From Aedoeadaptatus acetigenes (GTDB lineage: Bacteria > Bacillota > Clostridia > Tissierellales > Peptoniphilaceae), in assembly GCF_025566985.1 (NCBI RefSeq), contig NZ_JAOQJD010000003.1, positions 62,001 to 126,000 on the forward strand: 64,000 nucleotides of DNA. Reading direction: 5' to 3'. The position numbers and the translations under genes were made by a program. Below the pieces are notes generated by a model. The model was not told where the DNA came from. It saw only the letters and a program-made list of their open reading frames with translations, and did no database searches. Shown one piece after another: positions 34,778-43,653 of the stretch (the first letter of the stretch is position 1; each line of letters opens with the position of its first letter).

Positions 34778-34813
34778 AAAAAAAGACAGACCGGTCTTTC
34801 CGATCTGTCTTTT
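34778..34813 (-). terminator. terminator of the SLH protease gene
   Basis: AAGACAGATCGG and ACCGGTCTGTCTT arms around a short loop, then T7 on the minus strand, just after the stop at 34818. Confidence 0.8.
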
Positions 34814-34817
34814 GATT

Positions 34818-37800
34818 TTAGTGGCCGAATTGATAGATGACTTTTGCCAGTTGCGCGCGGGTGAAGTTTCCTTTCGGAGCGAAGGTTTTGTCTTCGTTTC
34901 CTTGTAGGATTTCGTAGCGGCTCATGTGCATTACCGCTTCTTGTGCCCACGAGGGAATGGTATCGAAGTCGGTGTATTGCGGCACTTGTTCTGTTTCTTT
35001 CAATTGAATTTTTAAGGTGTTGGTGTATCGGTAGAGTATGGTCGCCATTTCGGCGCGATCCAGTGTTTTGTTCGGTGCAAAGCGATTGTCGCCTACGCCC
35101 AGGACGATTTTGTTTTCTGCCGCCCACGCGATGTAGGGGGCGGTGAAATCACCTGCGTCCACGTCTTTGTATGGCGCAAATTGATATTTGCTTGTGTCCA
35201 CGTTTGCGTAGCGTGCCAGGACGGTGACAAATTGTGCCCTTGTAACGGGGTAATCGGGCATGAAGGCAATGTCGCCTGCAATGTTGTTGAAGTAACCTTT
35301 TGCCAAGGCATCTCGTATAACGGCTTCCGCCCAGTGGCCGGTGAAATCGTCTTTTATTTGCGGCGCTTTGTTTCCATTGGCAGGATCTTGGGAAGCGGAT
35401 CCCCGGTTCGGTGTAGAGGGGAACCGATTTTGACTCGATCCTCTACTGCCTGGCTTCGTTCCGGGATCGGGCTTCGTTCCGGGATCGGGCTTCGTTCCGG
35501 GATCGGGCTTCGTTCCGGGATCGGGCTTCGTTCCGGGATCGGGCTTCGTTCCGGGATCGGGCTTTGTTCCGGGATCGGGGTTGCTCTCCGTATCTTTCCA
35601 TTGCGCCGTAATGGTCATGCTGTCGTGAATGGTGACTTGGGTGCCGGGTTGCATCAGTTTGCCTGATACGAGCCAGCCGACAAATTCCTTTCCTGCCGGT
35701 GCTTGCAAGCCGTTTTGCGGCAAGGTAATGGTAGAGTCTTTTTCTACTTCCCTGGATTGTTCCATACCTTGTCCGCATGCTTTTTCGAAGTTGACGGTTA
35801 TTTTTTCTATAGGTTTGGCGTATTTAAAGACGGCGGTAATGTCGAGATTTTTTGTGGCGTTAAGGACTTCGCCCGGTTGACGTAACCCTTTAAGGTCTTC
35901 CTTTTCCGCCGAGGGTGCCCTGCCCTGTGCTCTCGACACGCCATCCATAAAGGCGTTGGCTTCTTCTACGCGCCATCCCGCGAAGACTTTGCCTTTCGGC
36001 GCCGTCAAAGTGCATTCCGGCAAGGCGAAATCTTCCCCTTGGACGATGCTTGCGGGTGCCATGGTGCCTCCGCCTCCGCCGGCATGGAATTTAACGGTGA
36101 CCTTCGTATTTTCCTTTTTGACCAGTTTGTCTTTCTCAGGATCGAAGCTCATAATTTTCACGGTCGTATTCCGCGCGTAGTCTTTTGCCACGACTTTGAT
36201 TTCATAAGGAGCGTCGCCGTATTTTTCTAAGTTCGTGTCGGCGATGTAAGGTTTGCCGTTAATGAAAATTTCTTTTTCTTGGATTTTTCCTGCTTTTTCG
36301 TTGCTACGCTTATCCGTTACGCCGACATAAAGTTTTTTGTCCATGCCATAGGGAATGGCTTGGCCATTTTCTACGGAATCTTTGGAAATAGTGACCTCGG
36401 GTTTTACATCATCTAAATAGAGATGGTATTGGGTTCTGAGGGCTCTTTGAACGACATTGCCTTCGCCGTCTTTAATATCGCCGGGCATGCCGTTTCCGGA
36501 GTAATCTTTTGCCGCCCAGTCCAGGCGATCGCCGTCTTCGAAGGGTATTTTCACTTCAAAGGGTCGGCTGTTGTCGCTCTTAAGGTCGCCGTAGATCAAG
36601 TATTCGTCTACAATGCTTTCATTGATGCGCAGGTGCCAGTTGAAGCCGCCTTTATCGCCGACGACGCCTTTCATTACCAAGGGGCTCTTGCGAACGTAGA
36701 GTTCGCTGTCGGCAGTGGGGTTGAAGAAGTTTTTATCCATATCCAATTGCACAGCGTCTTTATCGAAATAAACGCATTTGCCTTTTTCGGAAATGAGATT
36801 TTCTTCTTTCAGTTCTACCTTGCCGTCCTTTTTAATCGCATTACCCTTTTCATCTAAGGCAATTCTGTAAACTTTGTAGTTTATGTGGTTAAAGCCTTGG
36901 AGAATATTGAAACGAATATTTTCGTCTTTTCCATATTCCTGACCTTGTTCGCAACGGGATGCGTCGCAGTAATACACGTCGGAGCTTAAGGGCTTTAAGC
37001 CGTTTTTGCCCGGGTTGAAGGATGTGATCTTTACGGCGTAGCCTTTGTAAATCTTCAGCTCTTCCCGCATTTTAAAGATGGTTTTGCCGTTGACGTCTTT
37101 AGCTGCTTCTACTTTGCCGTTTAAATCGCTATTGCTAAGTTCTTCGATATCGCCGACTTTGGATTCGACGGGGTGGAACTTTTTCGCTTCTTTTTTCTTC
37201 GTTTCGGGCATTCTAAAGAAGATTTCTTTGCTCTTTCCCTGTTGATCGACGACGAATAGTTTAATATCCCGTTCGTAGTTGGTTCCCTTATCGTTATTGA
37301 CGTCGTCTTTGTTGCCGTAGAAGTCGAAGGAAAGGGTATTGTTTTTGTCGTTGTAATCGAAGGTCATGACCTCGGCCCGTTTGCCGGTTTTTATCATGGT
37401 CGCCGATTGATAGTAAAGCTTCGCCTTCTTCGATACATTTTTGAGGGTGCCGGATACGCGGAAGCCGCCGTCTGCATCGGGTGTAATTTTGCCGACATAA
37501 CCTTTTGCCTTTAGATCCTCCATGGTTTCCTTGGTATATTCCATCTTCGTTCCGTCTTCATAGAAGAGGGGGTTGCCGTCGGCGTCGAGTTCCCCATAGA
37601 AATCGCCGTAATCGGTGTAAGGCTTTTCTTCGCCGGTAACAAAATCGTATTTGTTATAGGTCTTGGGTTTCGGCATCCTCCGTAAATCGGCTTCTTCTAT
37701 TTTTCCTGTAGTGGAATGTTTTTCATCCAAGACAATCTCCGGCTTTCCTTCGACCTTTTTGTCGTTTCCTTGTTTTTCTTCTTCCGGTTTGTTTTCAAGA

Positions 37801-40800
37801 GGCGCGGCAGTCTTCAACTTGCTGCCGTCGATGGCATACTTGTCATCTGTCTTGTAGCCCTCTTCATCCTCGTTTGCCTTTGCGTTTACTTCATATTTCA
37901 GCTTCCCGTCGGTGAGATTTTTGTCGAATTTCACGCGGAAGGTGTCGGAGAAGTTGGTGGCGCCGTCGAGGGCCGCCAATTCCAGGGTTTTGCCTTGAAG
38001 ATCGCTGTTGGCGCCTTTAATGACGTAGTGCGTTTCGCCGGTATTGGCATCGTAGCCTTTGTTGAGAACTTTTAGATTCGGCTCTTTAATTAAGTCGCCG
38101 TATTCATCCACAAAGGATGCGCCTAAGAACCAAAGTTTGTTGGAAACTTCTTTAAAGGCCTCGGGATGTTGTTTTTGATCGTAATTAAACCACGTCTTCG
38201 ATTTGTCCGGGTTTTGGTGATAGGTGTCCTTCGCCACGACCTTAATTTCATCGGGGTTGGAACAATCGACAGAAAGAATCTTCGGCGCCGTATTGTCAAC
38301 TTTTACAGGAACATAGGACACTTGATAGGGGTAATCCGGGGTGAGGCGGTATTGGAATTTGTAGTAGTATTGTCCTTCCGCCAAGGGCGTCAGACCCGGC
38401 TCGATGTAGTCTCCATCTATTTCCATGGTTTTCGGCGAATACACTTTGCCGTCCCATTGCATTTCGGGGAATACTTTCATCTTGGATTTTTTTAAGCCCT
38501 TTGCCGTGTTGCTCTTACAGTTTAAAATGCCCTTAACAAATTGTTGTACGGAAAGCACTTTAAGGTTCCGTTGGCCCGCTTCTTCCTGCTGGTTGACGAT
38601 GGCCACTTTCGCGTCGTAGGCGGAGCGTAAAATAAGGGGCGTAGGCGTTACCATTTTATCGGTGGTGTAGCCCTTGATAATTTTACTGTCGCCGGTGGTT
38701 TGTTGCATAAAATCCATACTGTTATTCAAGGAGAAGAAAGCGGGGTCTTGTTCAAAGTTCGGGTTGCCGTCTTCAGTGTTTTGAATAACGCCTGCCGGGT
38801 TAAAGAGGTCGATGCCGTGTTCGCCTCCGCGTCCGCGGTTCATGGTGCCGGGGCGTTTTAAGTTGCCTTCGTCGTCGTGGCCGACGATGCCTTTGGATTT
38901 AGATCCATCTTCCCACGCCCATTTGTCGATAATGGTTTCTTTGTTCCAGTCTCCTGCAAAGCCCATGACCGGCATGGAAAGGGAAGGTTGTGCGTTTTCG
39001 TTTTTGCCGTCGGCAGCTTCTTTCGATTCAAAACTCAAGAAGCTTTCCACAAATTGATTGTTCGCTTTGCCCGTTTCCATTTTCGCCGCCAAATTGTAGC
39101 TGCTGTGTGCGGGAACAGTTATGGTTTCGGAACCAAGGCTTAAGCGGGCACCTTCTACTTTTTTCGGATGGATTTCCGCTACGATCTTTTGTCCGTCTTG
39201 GCTCTTTTCGTCTTTGTATTCTTCGTCCAGTTTTTTCACCGGCGTTTCCCCGTCGGTGGTGACCGGGCTTGCGGACACGTTAAATGTCAGGTCGCGGTCG
39301 GAAATGTTTCGAAGGGTAATGGTGAAATCTTTCGATCTGTCTTTAATTTCCCGCAAGGAAGCGGAACCGTAATCGTTGGATTGGCCGTCGCCGCCTTTGG
39401 CTTTTACGGACACGATGACATTGTTCTTCAACGCTTTTTCCACGTCGATAATACCTGCCCCTTGTTGACGAGGCGATGCAAACAGCGTTTGATTTTGTTC
39501 ATCTTTCGTCGTCGGGTCTTTCATGGGCCGCGCCGTATTTTGAAGCATGATCTTCGTCAAGGTTACGAGGTCGATGCCCGATCCTTTAATAAGAGGATCT
39601 TTTTCAATTTGTTTTAAGCGGGGCCGAATCAATACGGTGGACGCGGAGACCACGGGGGTCGCCATGGAAGTGCCGCTCATGTATTGATAGGTGCTCTTTC
39701 CGTTGATGACGTTAAGTGTGGAGTAAATGTTTTTACCGGGAGCGGATACGTCGGGTTTTAGGAGCAGGTCGGTACGGGGTCCCCAGGACGTGGAGCCTGC
39801 CGGCACTTCTTCGTCGCCCCATTTGATTTTATCGTTTAAAAATTCGACGGAAAGATTCTTTTCCTGTCCGACGGCAGGTTTGTGTGCGTCGAATGCCTTC
39901 ATGTCGATGCGGTAATCGCCTTTTTTGTTTTGCTTTTCATCGGCAGTCGTTTGTTTGCCGGTGATCATGTCCCAAAGATCTCGGCCATCGTAACCGGATA
40001 CGGAGAAGACTTGTACTTGTGTACGTTCATCTTGTTCGTATCCCATGGCAGGCACATTTTCCCAGTCGTCGCGGTTGTAATAATTTACGGTGTTGACGAC
40101 GATAACGCCGACTGCGCCTTTGTTTTTAACTTTTTGGAAGGCGTATTTCATGTCGGTTGAGAAAATACGATCCATGACCACGATTTTGCCTTTCACGTCT
40201 TTTCCGGCAATGTCTGCGTCTTGGCATTTACCTAAGTAAATAAAGTCGTAATCTTTTTGGGTGAAGTGGTTTTTGTCGAAGAAGGCGCCGATTTGAGAAT
40301 AGCGCATATCTTTTCCCCCGATCTTCACACCGTTAAATTCCACGACGGTATTTCTCGACGATGCGACGGCGATGGCATCTTCATGTGCCGCCGTACGGGT
40401 GACGTTCCCCGTGTCGGTCATGTTAAGGGCATTGTTGCTGTAACGGTCCCATGAGGAATCCGATGCGGATGTGGCGTAGTTCCCCGTGGCGACGCAAACG
40501 GGAATGTCGGCTTTCCTCAGGCCGCGAATGGCTTGCCAATATTTTTCGCCCACAAGGCCCGTGCCCGTAAAGCCCGACGAAATGGAAATAACGTCCGCTC
40601 CGTGGGTAATGCAGTCTTCAAAGGCGTGGAACATGGTTTCGTCGCCGGCAAAGCCGTCGCTGGCGTCAGAGTACATTTTGTACGCCATTAATTGGGCGTT
40701 GGGAGCAATGCCGCGGATCCCGTTTTTAGCCTGAAGATCTTGTTTCGTGGCGTTGGCCGCTAAAATCCCGGAAATGTGCATGCCGTGGGGATCGTGATAA

Positions 40801-41504
40801 TCGCTGCCGTCGTCATACATTTCCTTCGTAATCACGCCGCCGCTTAAGTAGTTGAAGCTACGAGGCACTTTCGGCGACAAGTAAAAGGGCTTGTCCTCGG
40901 GTTTTAAATTTTTTTCCTGTATTTTAGCGGCCGACAAGGCGTCGTCATCTAAGCGCATGTCCTTGTGCTTGTAGTCCATCCCCGTGTCGATGTTGGCGAT
41001 GAGCATACCGCGGCCGTCGTAATGTTTCCCGATTTCGGGATTGGTGGCATTGATGGCCTTTAAGTAATCGGTGGCTTTATCCACTTTGACGACTTCGCGC
41101 GCATTTTCCATTAAAGGTTCGAGGGTTCCGCAACGCTCCACACTCTTGACCCCCGGCAATGTTCGGATAACTTCCGCCTGTTCGGGATAGGTTTGTATGG
41201 AAACCGCATTAAAAAGAATGTGATAATCGTATAGGATTTTCACATCTTTCATCTTTTTCAATTTTTCCTTCACCGAATCACGCATCGCTTCTTGTGAAAA
41301 CTCTACGATGTAGGCGAATTTTTCGTTTTGCACTGCCACATTTTTCTGTGACGCTTCAAATTTTTTTACGATGGCACTGGCTTGCGGCGCTTTATTATGT
41401 ACCGTCGCCTTTTTGGTGACGTCAACAGCTGCTGCAAGCGCACTTTCAGCCGATGAAAAAATCATCGTCGCCGCCAAAAGCAAGCTAATCGTCTTCTTCT
41501 GCAT
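34818..41504 (-). CDS. SLH-anchored S8 subtilisin-like surface protease (lactocepin/C5a-peptidase type)
   Basis: 2228 residues. A signal peptide (MQKKTISLLLAATMIFSSAESALA) is followed by an I9-like propeptide. The peptidase S8 domain carries Asp173 (NIDTGMDYKHKD), His240 (DPHGMHISGI), a PA insert (about 390-530) and Ser613 (SGTSMATP), so the triad is intact. Then come an Fn3-like domain (LRNISDRDLTFNVSASP), long beta-rich repeats, two InlB/Listeria-Bacteroides-type repeats (GKVFAGWRV, GKEFVGWLV), seven DPGTKP units, and three SLH domains at the C-terminus (FTGHWAEAVIRDAL, ...). It should be exported and held in the wall by SLH binding to pyruvylated polymers. Likely job: degrading host or matrix proteins. 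AAGGAGG site; own promoter and terminator. Confidence 0.95.
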   Translation of the reverse strand: MQKKTISLLLAATMIFSSAESALAAAVDVTKKATVHNKAPQASAIVKKFEASQKNVAVQNEKFAYIVEFSQEAMRDSVKEKLKKMKDVKILYDYHILFNAVSIQTYPEQAEVIRTLPGVKSVERCGTLEPLMENAREVVKVDKATDYLKAINATNPEIGKHYDGRGMLIANIDTGMDYKHKDMRLDDDALSAAKIQEKNLKPEDKPFYLSPKVPRSFNYLSGGVITKEMYDDGSDYHDPHGMHISGILAANATKQDLQAKNGIRGIAPNAQLMAYKMYSDASDGFAGDETMFHAFEDCITHGADVISISSGFTGTGLVGEKYWQAIRGLRKADIPVCVATGNYATSASDSSWDRYSNNALNMTDTGNVTRTAAHEDAIAVASSRNTVVEFNGVKIGGKDMRYSQIGAFFDKNHFTQKDYDFIYLGKCQDADIAGKDVKGKIVVMDRIFSTDMKYAFQKVKNKGAVGVIVVNTVNYYNRDDWENVPAMGYEQDERTQVQVFSVSGYDGRDLWDMITGKQTTADEKQNKKGDYRIDMKAFDAHKPAVGQEKNLSVEFLNDKIKWGDEEVPAGSTSWGPRTDLLLKPDVSAPGKNIYSTLNVINGKSTYQYMSGTSMATPVVSASTVLIRPRLKQIEKDPLIKGSGIDLVTLTKIMLQNTARPMKDPTTKDEQNQTLFASPRQQGAGIIDVEKALKNNVIVSVKAKGGDGQSNDYGSASLREIKDRSKDFTITLRNISDRDLTFNVSASPVTTDGETPVKKLDEEYKDEKSQDGQKIVAEIHPKKVEGARLSLGSETITVPAHSSYNLAAKMETGKANNQFVESFLSFESKEAADGKNENAQPSLSMPVMGFAGDWNKETIIDKWAWEDGSKSKGIVGHDDEGNLKRPGTMNRGRGGEHGIDLFNPAGVIQNTEDGNPNFEQDPAFFSLNNSMDFMQQTTGDSKIIKGYTTDKMVTPTPLILRSAYDAKVAIVNQQEEAGQRNLKVLSVQQFVKGILNCKSNTAKGLKKSKMKVFPEMQWDGKVYSPKTMEIDGDYIEPGLTPLAEGQYYYKFQYRLTPDYPYQVSYVPVKVDNTAPKILSVDCSNPDEIKVVAKDTYHQNPDKSKTWFNYDQKQHPEAFKEVSNKLWFLGASFVDEYGDLIKEPNLKVLNKGYDANTGETHYVIKGANSDLQGKTLELAALDGATNFSDTFRVKFDKNLTDGKLKYEVNAKANEDEEGYKTDDKYAIDGSKLKTAAPLENKPEEEKQGNDKKVEGKPEIVLDEKHSTTGKIEEADLRRMPKPKTYNKYDFVTGEEKPYTDYGDFYGELDADGNPLFYEDGTKMEYTKETMEDLKAKGYVGKITPDADGGFRVSGTLKNVSKKAKLYYQSATMIKTGKRAEVMTFDYNDKNNTLSFDFYGNKDDVNNDKGTNYERDIKLFVVDQQGKSKEIFFRMPETKKKEAKKFHPVESKVGDIEELSNSDLNGKVEAAKDVNGKTIFKMREELKIYKGYAVKITSFNPGKNGLKPLSSDVYYCDASRCEQGQEYGKDENIRFNILQGFNHINYKVYRIALDEKGNAIKKDGKVELKEENLISEKGKCVYFDKDAVQLDMDKNFFNPTADSELYVRKSPLVMKGVVGDKGGFNWHLRINESIVDEYLIYGDLKSDNSRPFEVKIPFEDGDRLDWAAKDYSGNGMPGDIKDGEGNVVQRALRTQYHLYLDDVKPEVTISKDSVENGQAIPYGMDKKLYVGVTDKRSNEKAGKIQEKEIFINGKPYIADTNLEKYGDAPYEIKVVAKDYARNTTVKIMSFDPEKDKLVKKENTKVTVKFHAGGGGGTMAPASIVQGEDFALPECTLTAPKGKVFAGWRVEEANAFMDGVSRAQGRAPSAEKEDLKGLRQPGEVLNATKNLDITAVFKYAKPIEKITVNFEKACGQGMEQSREVEKDSTITLPQNGLQAPAGKEFVGWLVSGKLMQPGTQVTIHDSMTITAQWKDTESNPDPGTKPDPGTKPDPGTKPDPGTKPDPGTKPDPGTKPDPGTKPGSRGSSQNRFPSTPNRGSASQDPANGNKAPQIKDDFTGHWAEAVIRDALAKGYFNNIAGDIAFMPDYPVTRAQFVTVLARYANVDTSKYQFAPYKDVDAGDFTAPYIAWAAENKIVLGVGDNRFAPNKTLDRAEMATILYRYTNTLKIQLKETEQVPQYTDFDTIPSWAQEAVMHMSRYEILQGNEDKTFAPKGNFTRAQLAKVIYQFGH
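35452..35579 (-). repeat. 18-bp tandem repeat encoding DPGTKP
   Basis: About seven copies of GGGATCGGGCTTCGTTCC, nearly identical at DNA level (one T for C in the last). It encodes the linker between the protease body and the SLH domains. Copy number is likely to vary by slippage. Confidence 0.95.
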
Positions 41505-41542
41505 CCAAAACCTCCTTCAGTGGATCGCTAAACTATTCTTGG

Positions 41543-41563
41543 GAACGATAACTATTATCGTTC
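41543..41563. promoter_or_regulatory. Fur-like palindrome over the protease start site
   Basis: Perfect 9-base arms GAACGATAA and TTATCGTTC around CTA. The core CGATAAC-T-ATTATCG matches 12 of 15 bases of the 7-1-7 Fur box as I know it (TGATAAT-N-ATTATCA). It covers the predicted +1 region of the promoter at 41571-41599, so binding would repress. Confidence 0.5.
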
Positions 41564-41570
41564 GATAAAG

Positions 41571-41599
41571 ATTATAAGTTTCTAACTATTTCACGTCAA
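41571..41599 (-). promoter_or_regulatory. strong promoter of the SLH protease
   Basis: TTGACG (41594-41599), 17-base spacer, TATAAT (41571-41576) on the minus strand, about 70 bases before the ATG at 41504. Confidence 0.8.
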
Positions 41600-41754
41600 G
41601 AGACTCTTTACTTTACTGAAATTTAAACAAGTCTTTCACTGCAGGCGGATGATCGTGGTGGATTTTTTCGCGAGAACGTTCTAATTGATAATATTAATCG
41701 AAATTAATTTATTCCTTTTTCGAAAATCGATCGATCATTTTATCTTCTCTGAAA

Positions 41755-41787
41755 ATAAAAAATGCCTTCTAAAAAAAGAAGGCATGA
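41755..41787 (-). terminator. intrinsic terminator without an evident intact gene
   Basis: TGCCTTCT and AGAAGGCA arms with T6 on the minus strand. It follows the small frame at 41813-41896. Confidence 0.7.
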
Positions 41788-41812
41788 AAAGTTTTATGTC
41801 ACGTATAATTTT

Positions 41813-41896
41813 TTACGACGAGGGTTCTTCCAATGCTTCGATGGACTTGATTTCATCCAACAGTGGCTCGCCCGCCTTTCCTCTAAACATCGTCAC
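41813..41896 (-). pseudogene. possible 3' remnant of a gene (27 codons)
   Basis: GTG at 41896 to TAA at 41813, product VTMFRGKAGEPLLDEIKSIE and a few acidic residues. The frame extends a further 12 codons upstream to a TGA (reading RFPDFYPDLY). Protein-like composition and a terminator 26 bases downstream suggest the tail of a lost gene or a tiny gene. No family recognised. The remaining parts of 41600-42020 show no convincing gene. Confidence 0.3.
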
Positions 41897-41975
41897 ATAC
41901 AAATCGGGATAAAAGTCGGGAAATCGGGATCAAAACCTCGATAAAGGGATGAGATGAAACGAAGATTGAAAAAGA

Positions 41976-42016
41976 AAAACGGCTGATTTACGCCGTCAGA
42001 CGTAATCAGCCGTTTT
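41976..42016 (-). terminator. terminator of tRNA-Pro
   Basis: Long hairpin AACGGCTGATTACG against CGTAAATCAGCCGTT (one bulge) followed by a T-run on the minus strand, 7 bases after the tRNA. Confidence 0.8.
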
Positions 42017-42022
42017 TACAAT

Positions 42023-42099
42023 TGGTCGAGATGACAGGATTTGAACCTGCGACCCCATGTCCCCCAGACATGTACGCTACCAAACTGCGCCACATCTCG
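42023..42099 (-). tRNA. tRNA-Pro (anticodon GGG)
   Basis: 77 bases including an encoded CCA. Acceptor CGAGATG/CATCTCG; D-arm with GCGCAGTTTGGTAGC; anticodon stem CATGT/ACATG with loop CTGGGGG giving anticodon GGG; T-arm GGTTCAAATCC. All four arms pair. Confidence 0.96.
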
Positions 42100-42112
42100 A
42101 TGCAACAATGGT

Positions 42113-42141
42113 ATTATAACAACTTTACAGAGCCTTTGCAA
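42113..42141 (-). promoter_or_regulatory. promoter of tRNA-Pro
   Basis: TTGCAA (42136-42141), 17-base spacer, TATAAT (42113-42118) on the minus strand, about 14 bases before the tRNA 5' end. Confidence 0.75.
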
Positions 42142-42188
42142 GTGGCTCGACGATATTTTTATTTTAAGCACTACAAGGCTTCTGTACA

Positions 42189-42218
42189 TTGGTCATTTTG
42201 CGGATCATGTTGTACAAT
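42189..42218 (+). promoter_or_regulatory. promoter of the ferritin-like gene
   Basis: TTGGTC, 18-base spacer, TACAAT on the plus strand, about 40 bases before the ATG at 42257. It diverges from the tRNA promoter. Confidence 0.5.
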
Positions 42219-42256
42219 AGGGTTGAATCATTTTATCATAGATTGAGGAGGAGTTT

Positions 42257-42745
42257 ATGAGTCAACGAGTAGATGGAAAGGCCATTTTAGAACTGCTGGC
42301 CAAAAACGAACAAGAGGTCGCCAAGGTGTATCGTTACCTTGCGGAAGACGCAAAGTTCGGCGATATGTTTTTTGAAATTATGGCAAAAGACGAGGATCGC
42401 CACCACGATGTGTATTTGAATTTGGCGAAACAAGCCGAAGCCGACGGCGGCTGGGTCGTAGAAAAAGACGACTACGACTATTTCCGCCTTCGCCTGGAGA
42501 GAAGCCTCTTGGCGAAGCCCGAAGAGCTCGTCGAAAAGGCGAAGAAAATTCGCGACAAGATGGATGTCTTCGAATTGGCCGAACGCATCGAACGGGAAAC
42601 CGTGGAAATCGTGCGGGAACTCCAGGACATCGTGCCCCGCTTTGCGCCGAAGGAATTAAAACTTATCGAGCAACAGGAAAAGGCCCACTTGAAGAAAGTG
42701 ACCGAGCGAATTCGCGACAACATGCTTAATGTGCGCGGCATGTAA
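42257..42745 (+). CDS. ferritin-like (rubrerythrin-type) di-iron protein
   Basis: 162 residues. Four helices carry the expected iron ligands: KNEQEVAKVYRYLAE, MAKDEDRHHDVYL (E-x-x-H), ELAERIERETVEIVREL and LIEQQEKAHLKKV (E-x-x-H). No rubredoxin-like Cys4 domain is present, so it is a short ferritin-like or rubrerythrin-core protein, probably in peroxide or iron stress defence. GGAGGAG precedes the ATG. Single gene; its 3' terminator appears damaged by the IS remnant that follows. Confidence 0.82.
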   Translation: MSQRVDGKAILELLAKNEQEVAKVYRYLAEDAKFGDMFFEIMAKDEDRHHDVYLNLAKQAEADGGWVVEKDDYDYFRLRLERSLLAKPEELVEKAKKIRDKMDVFELAERIERETVEIVRELQDIVPRFAPKELKLIEQQEKAHLKKVTERIRDNMLNVRGM

Positions 42746-42770
42746 TCGAAAAAAGAGAGCGTCCCGGATT

Positions 42771-42885
42771 TAGACTAATCCCATAAGTTAGACTTAATCG
42801 AGTAAGCAATTCGCTTGCTCGATTTTGTTTTACATATCATTCCTTCTATGCGAATTCCATGGATTCTCGGTATTCCTTCGGACAC
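42771..42885 (-). mobile_element. degenerate IS3-family end remnant
   Basis: About 115 bases aligning to the left end of the 31328-32659 element: TAATCCCATAAGTTAGAC terminus, the CGAGTAAGC/GCTTGCTCG hairpin, ATTTTGTTTTACAT and the start of the transposase 3' end (CGGTATTCCTTCGGAC). More decayed than the other two copies. Again directly 3' of a gene and next to a half hairpin (AAAAAAGAGAGCGTCCCGG). Confidence 0.75.
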
Positions 42886-42955
42886 AGATCTTCCAAGCTC
42901 GGCAGAATACGGTCAAAGTAAAATAATTCAATACATTTCTCTCTTACGCAACTAT

Positions 42956-43004
42956 ATAACGATAAAGACGGGGCATAGTCATTACGCCCCGTCTTTATCG
43001 TTAT
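42956..43004 (-). terminator. 19-bp perfect inverted repeat, terminator of the signal peptidase gene
   Basis: Arms 42956-42974 and 42986-43004 are perfectly complementary with an 11-base loop. It starts right after the stop at 43006 and has GGGGC at the stem top. The stem is unusually long for a plain terminator. Confidence 0.75.
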
Positions 43005-43005
43005 A

Positions 43006-43575
43006 CTAATCAAAATGTCTGATTTTTGTTAAAGGGAAAATTCTATAGCTAACTTTGCCCACTACATTCTTAAAAGGAACTTCGCCAAAAGTCCTACTGT
43101 CGATACTTCCTCCAGGATGCCTATTATCGCCAACTACAAACAGTTCATCTTCCGAAATGGCATGAGGCCCGGCTAAATGAATTGCTTCAGTGTACAAATC
43201 ATTTTCTATGTAAGGTTCATTTAGAAGTTTATCGTTAATATATAATTTTCCTCCTTCTATACTTATCTTATCGCCCGGTAAGCCTATTATTCTTTTAATG
43301 TATAGCTTTTTATTACCTTTTGTCGGAGGAGAGAAAATTATTATCTCTCCTCTCGTGTATTTTGGATGTTTAATGATGTTCTCATATTTTTTGACAATTA
43401 GTAATTCCCCATCTTCAAATGTAGGATGCATAGAACTTCCATCCACATAAGCAGTCTGAAAAATAAAGGTTCTGATAAATAAGGCCAACAAGAAAGCGAC
43501 TCCTATGGTTAAAGCCCATTCTCTTATACTTCTTAGTTTATTAGTATCTTTAACAGCACAAAATATTTTTTTCAT
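43006..43575 (-). CDS. lepB: signal peptidase I
   Basis: 189 residues. One N-terminal membrane helix (LTIGVAFLLALFIRTFIF) is followed by the type-I signal peptidase boxes: YVDGSSMHPTFEDG with nucleophile Ser48, YIKRIIGLPGD with general-base Lys94, and FVVGDNRHPGGSIDSRTFG. It cleaves signal peptides on the outer membrane face. It is clearly richer in A+T than the genes around it and borders an IS remnant, so it may be acquired. Own promoter (43611-43639) and terminator make it a single-gene unit. Confidence 0.95.
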   Translation of the reverse strand: MKKIFCAVKDTNKLRSIREWALTIGVAFLLALFIRTFIFQTAYVDGSSMHPTFEDGELLIVKKYENIIKHPKYTRGEIIIFSPPTKGNKKLYIKRIIGLPGDKISIEGGKLYINDKLLNEPYIENDLYTEAIHLAGPHAISEDELFVVGDNRHPGGSIDSRTFGEVPFKNVVGKVSYRIFPLTKIRHFD

Positions 43576-43610
43576 TATTTGTCACCCCACAATAGTCTCT
43601 GGTACAACCC

Positions 43611-43639
43611 ATCGTACACGAAGCATATTGCAAAATCAA
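43611..43639 (-). promoter_or_regulatory. promoter of the signal peptidase gene
   Basis: TTGATT (43634-43639), 17-base spacer, TACGAT (43611-43616) on the minus strand, about 36 bases before the ATG. Confidence 0.6.
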
Positions 43640-43653
43640 ACCCATTTGTAATG

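Noticed and set aside
35452..35579. Regular short repeats as a CRISPR array
   Set aside because: The repeats are directly adjacent without spacers, in frame, and encode DPGTKP in the protease linker. No cas genes are present.
41685..41912. Plus-strand frame of 75 codons
   Set aside because: No ribosome site; it runs through a minus-strand terminator hairpin and has no recognisable features.
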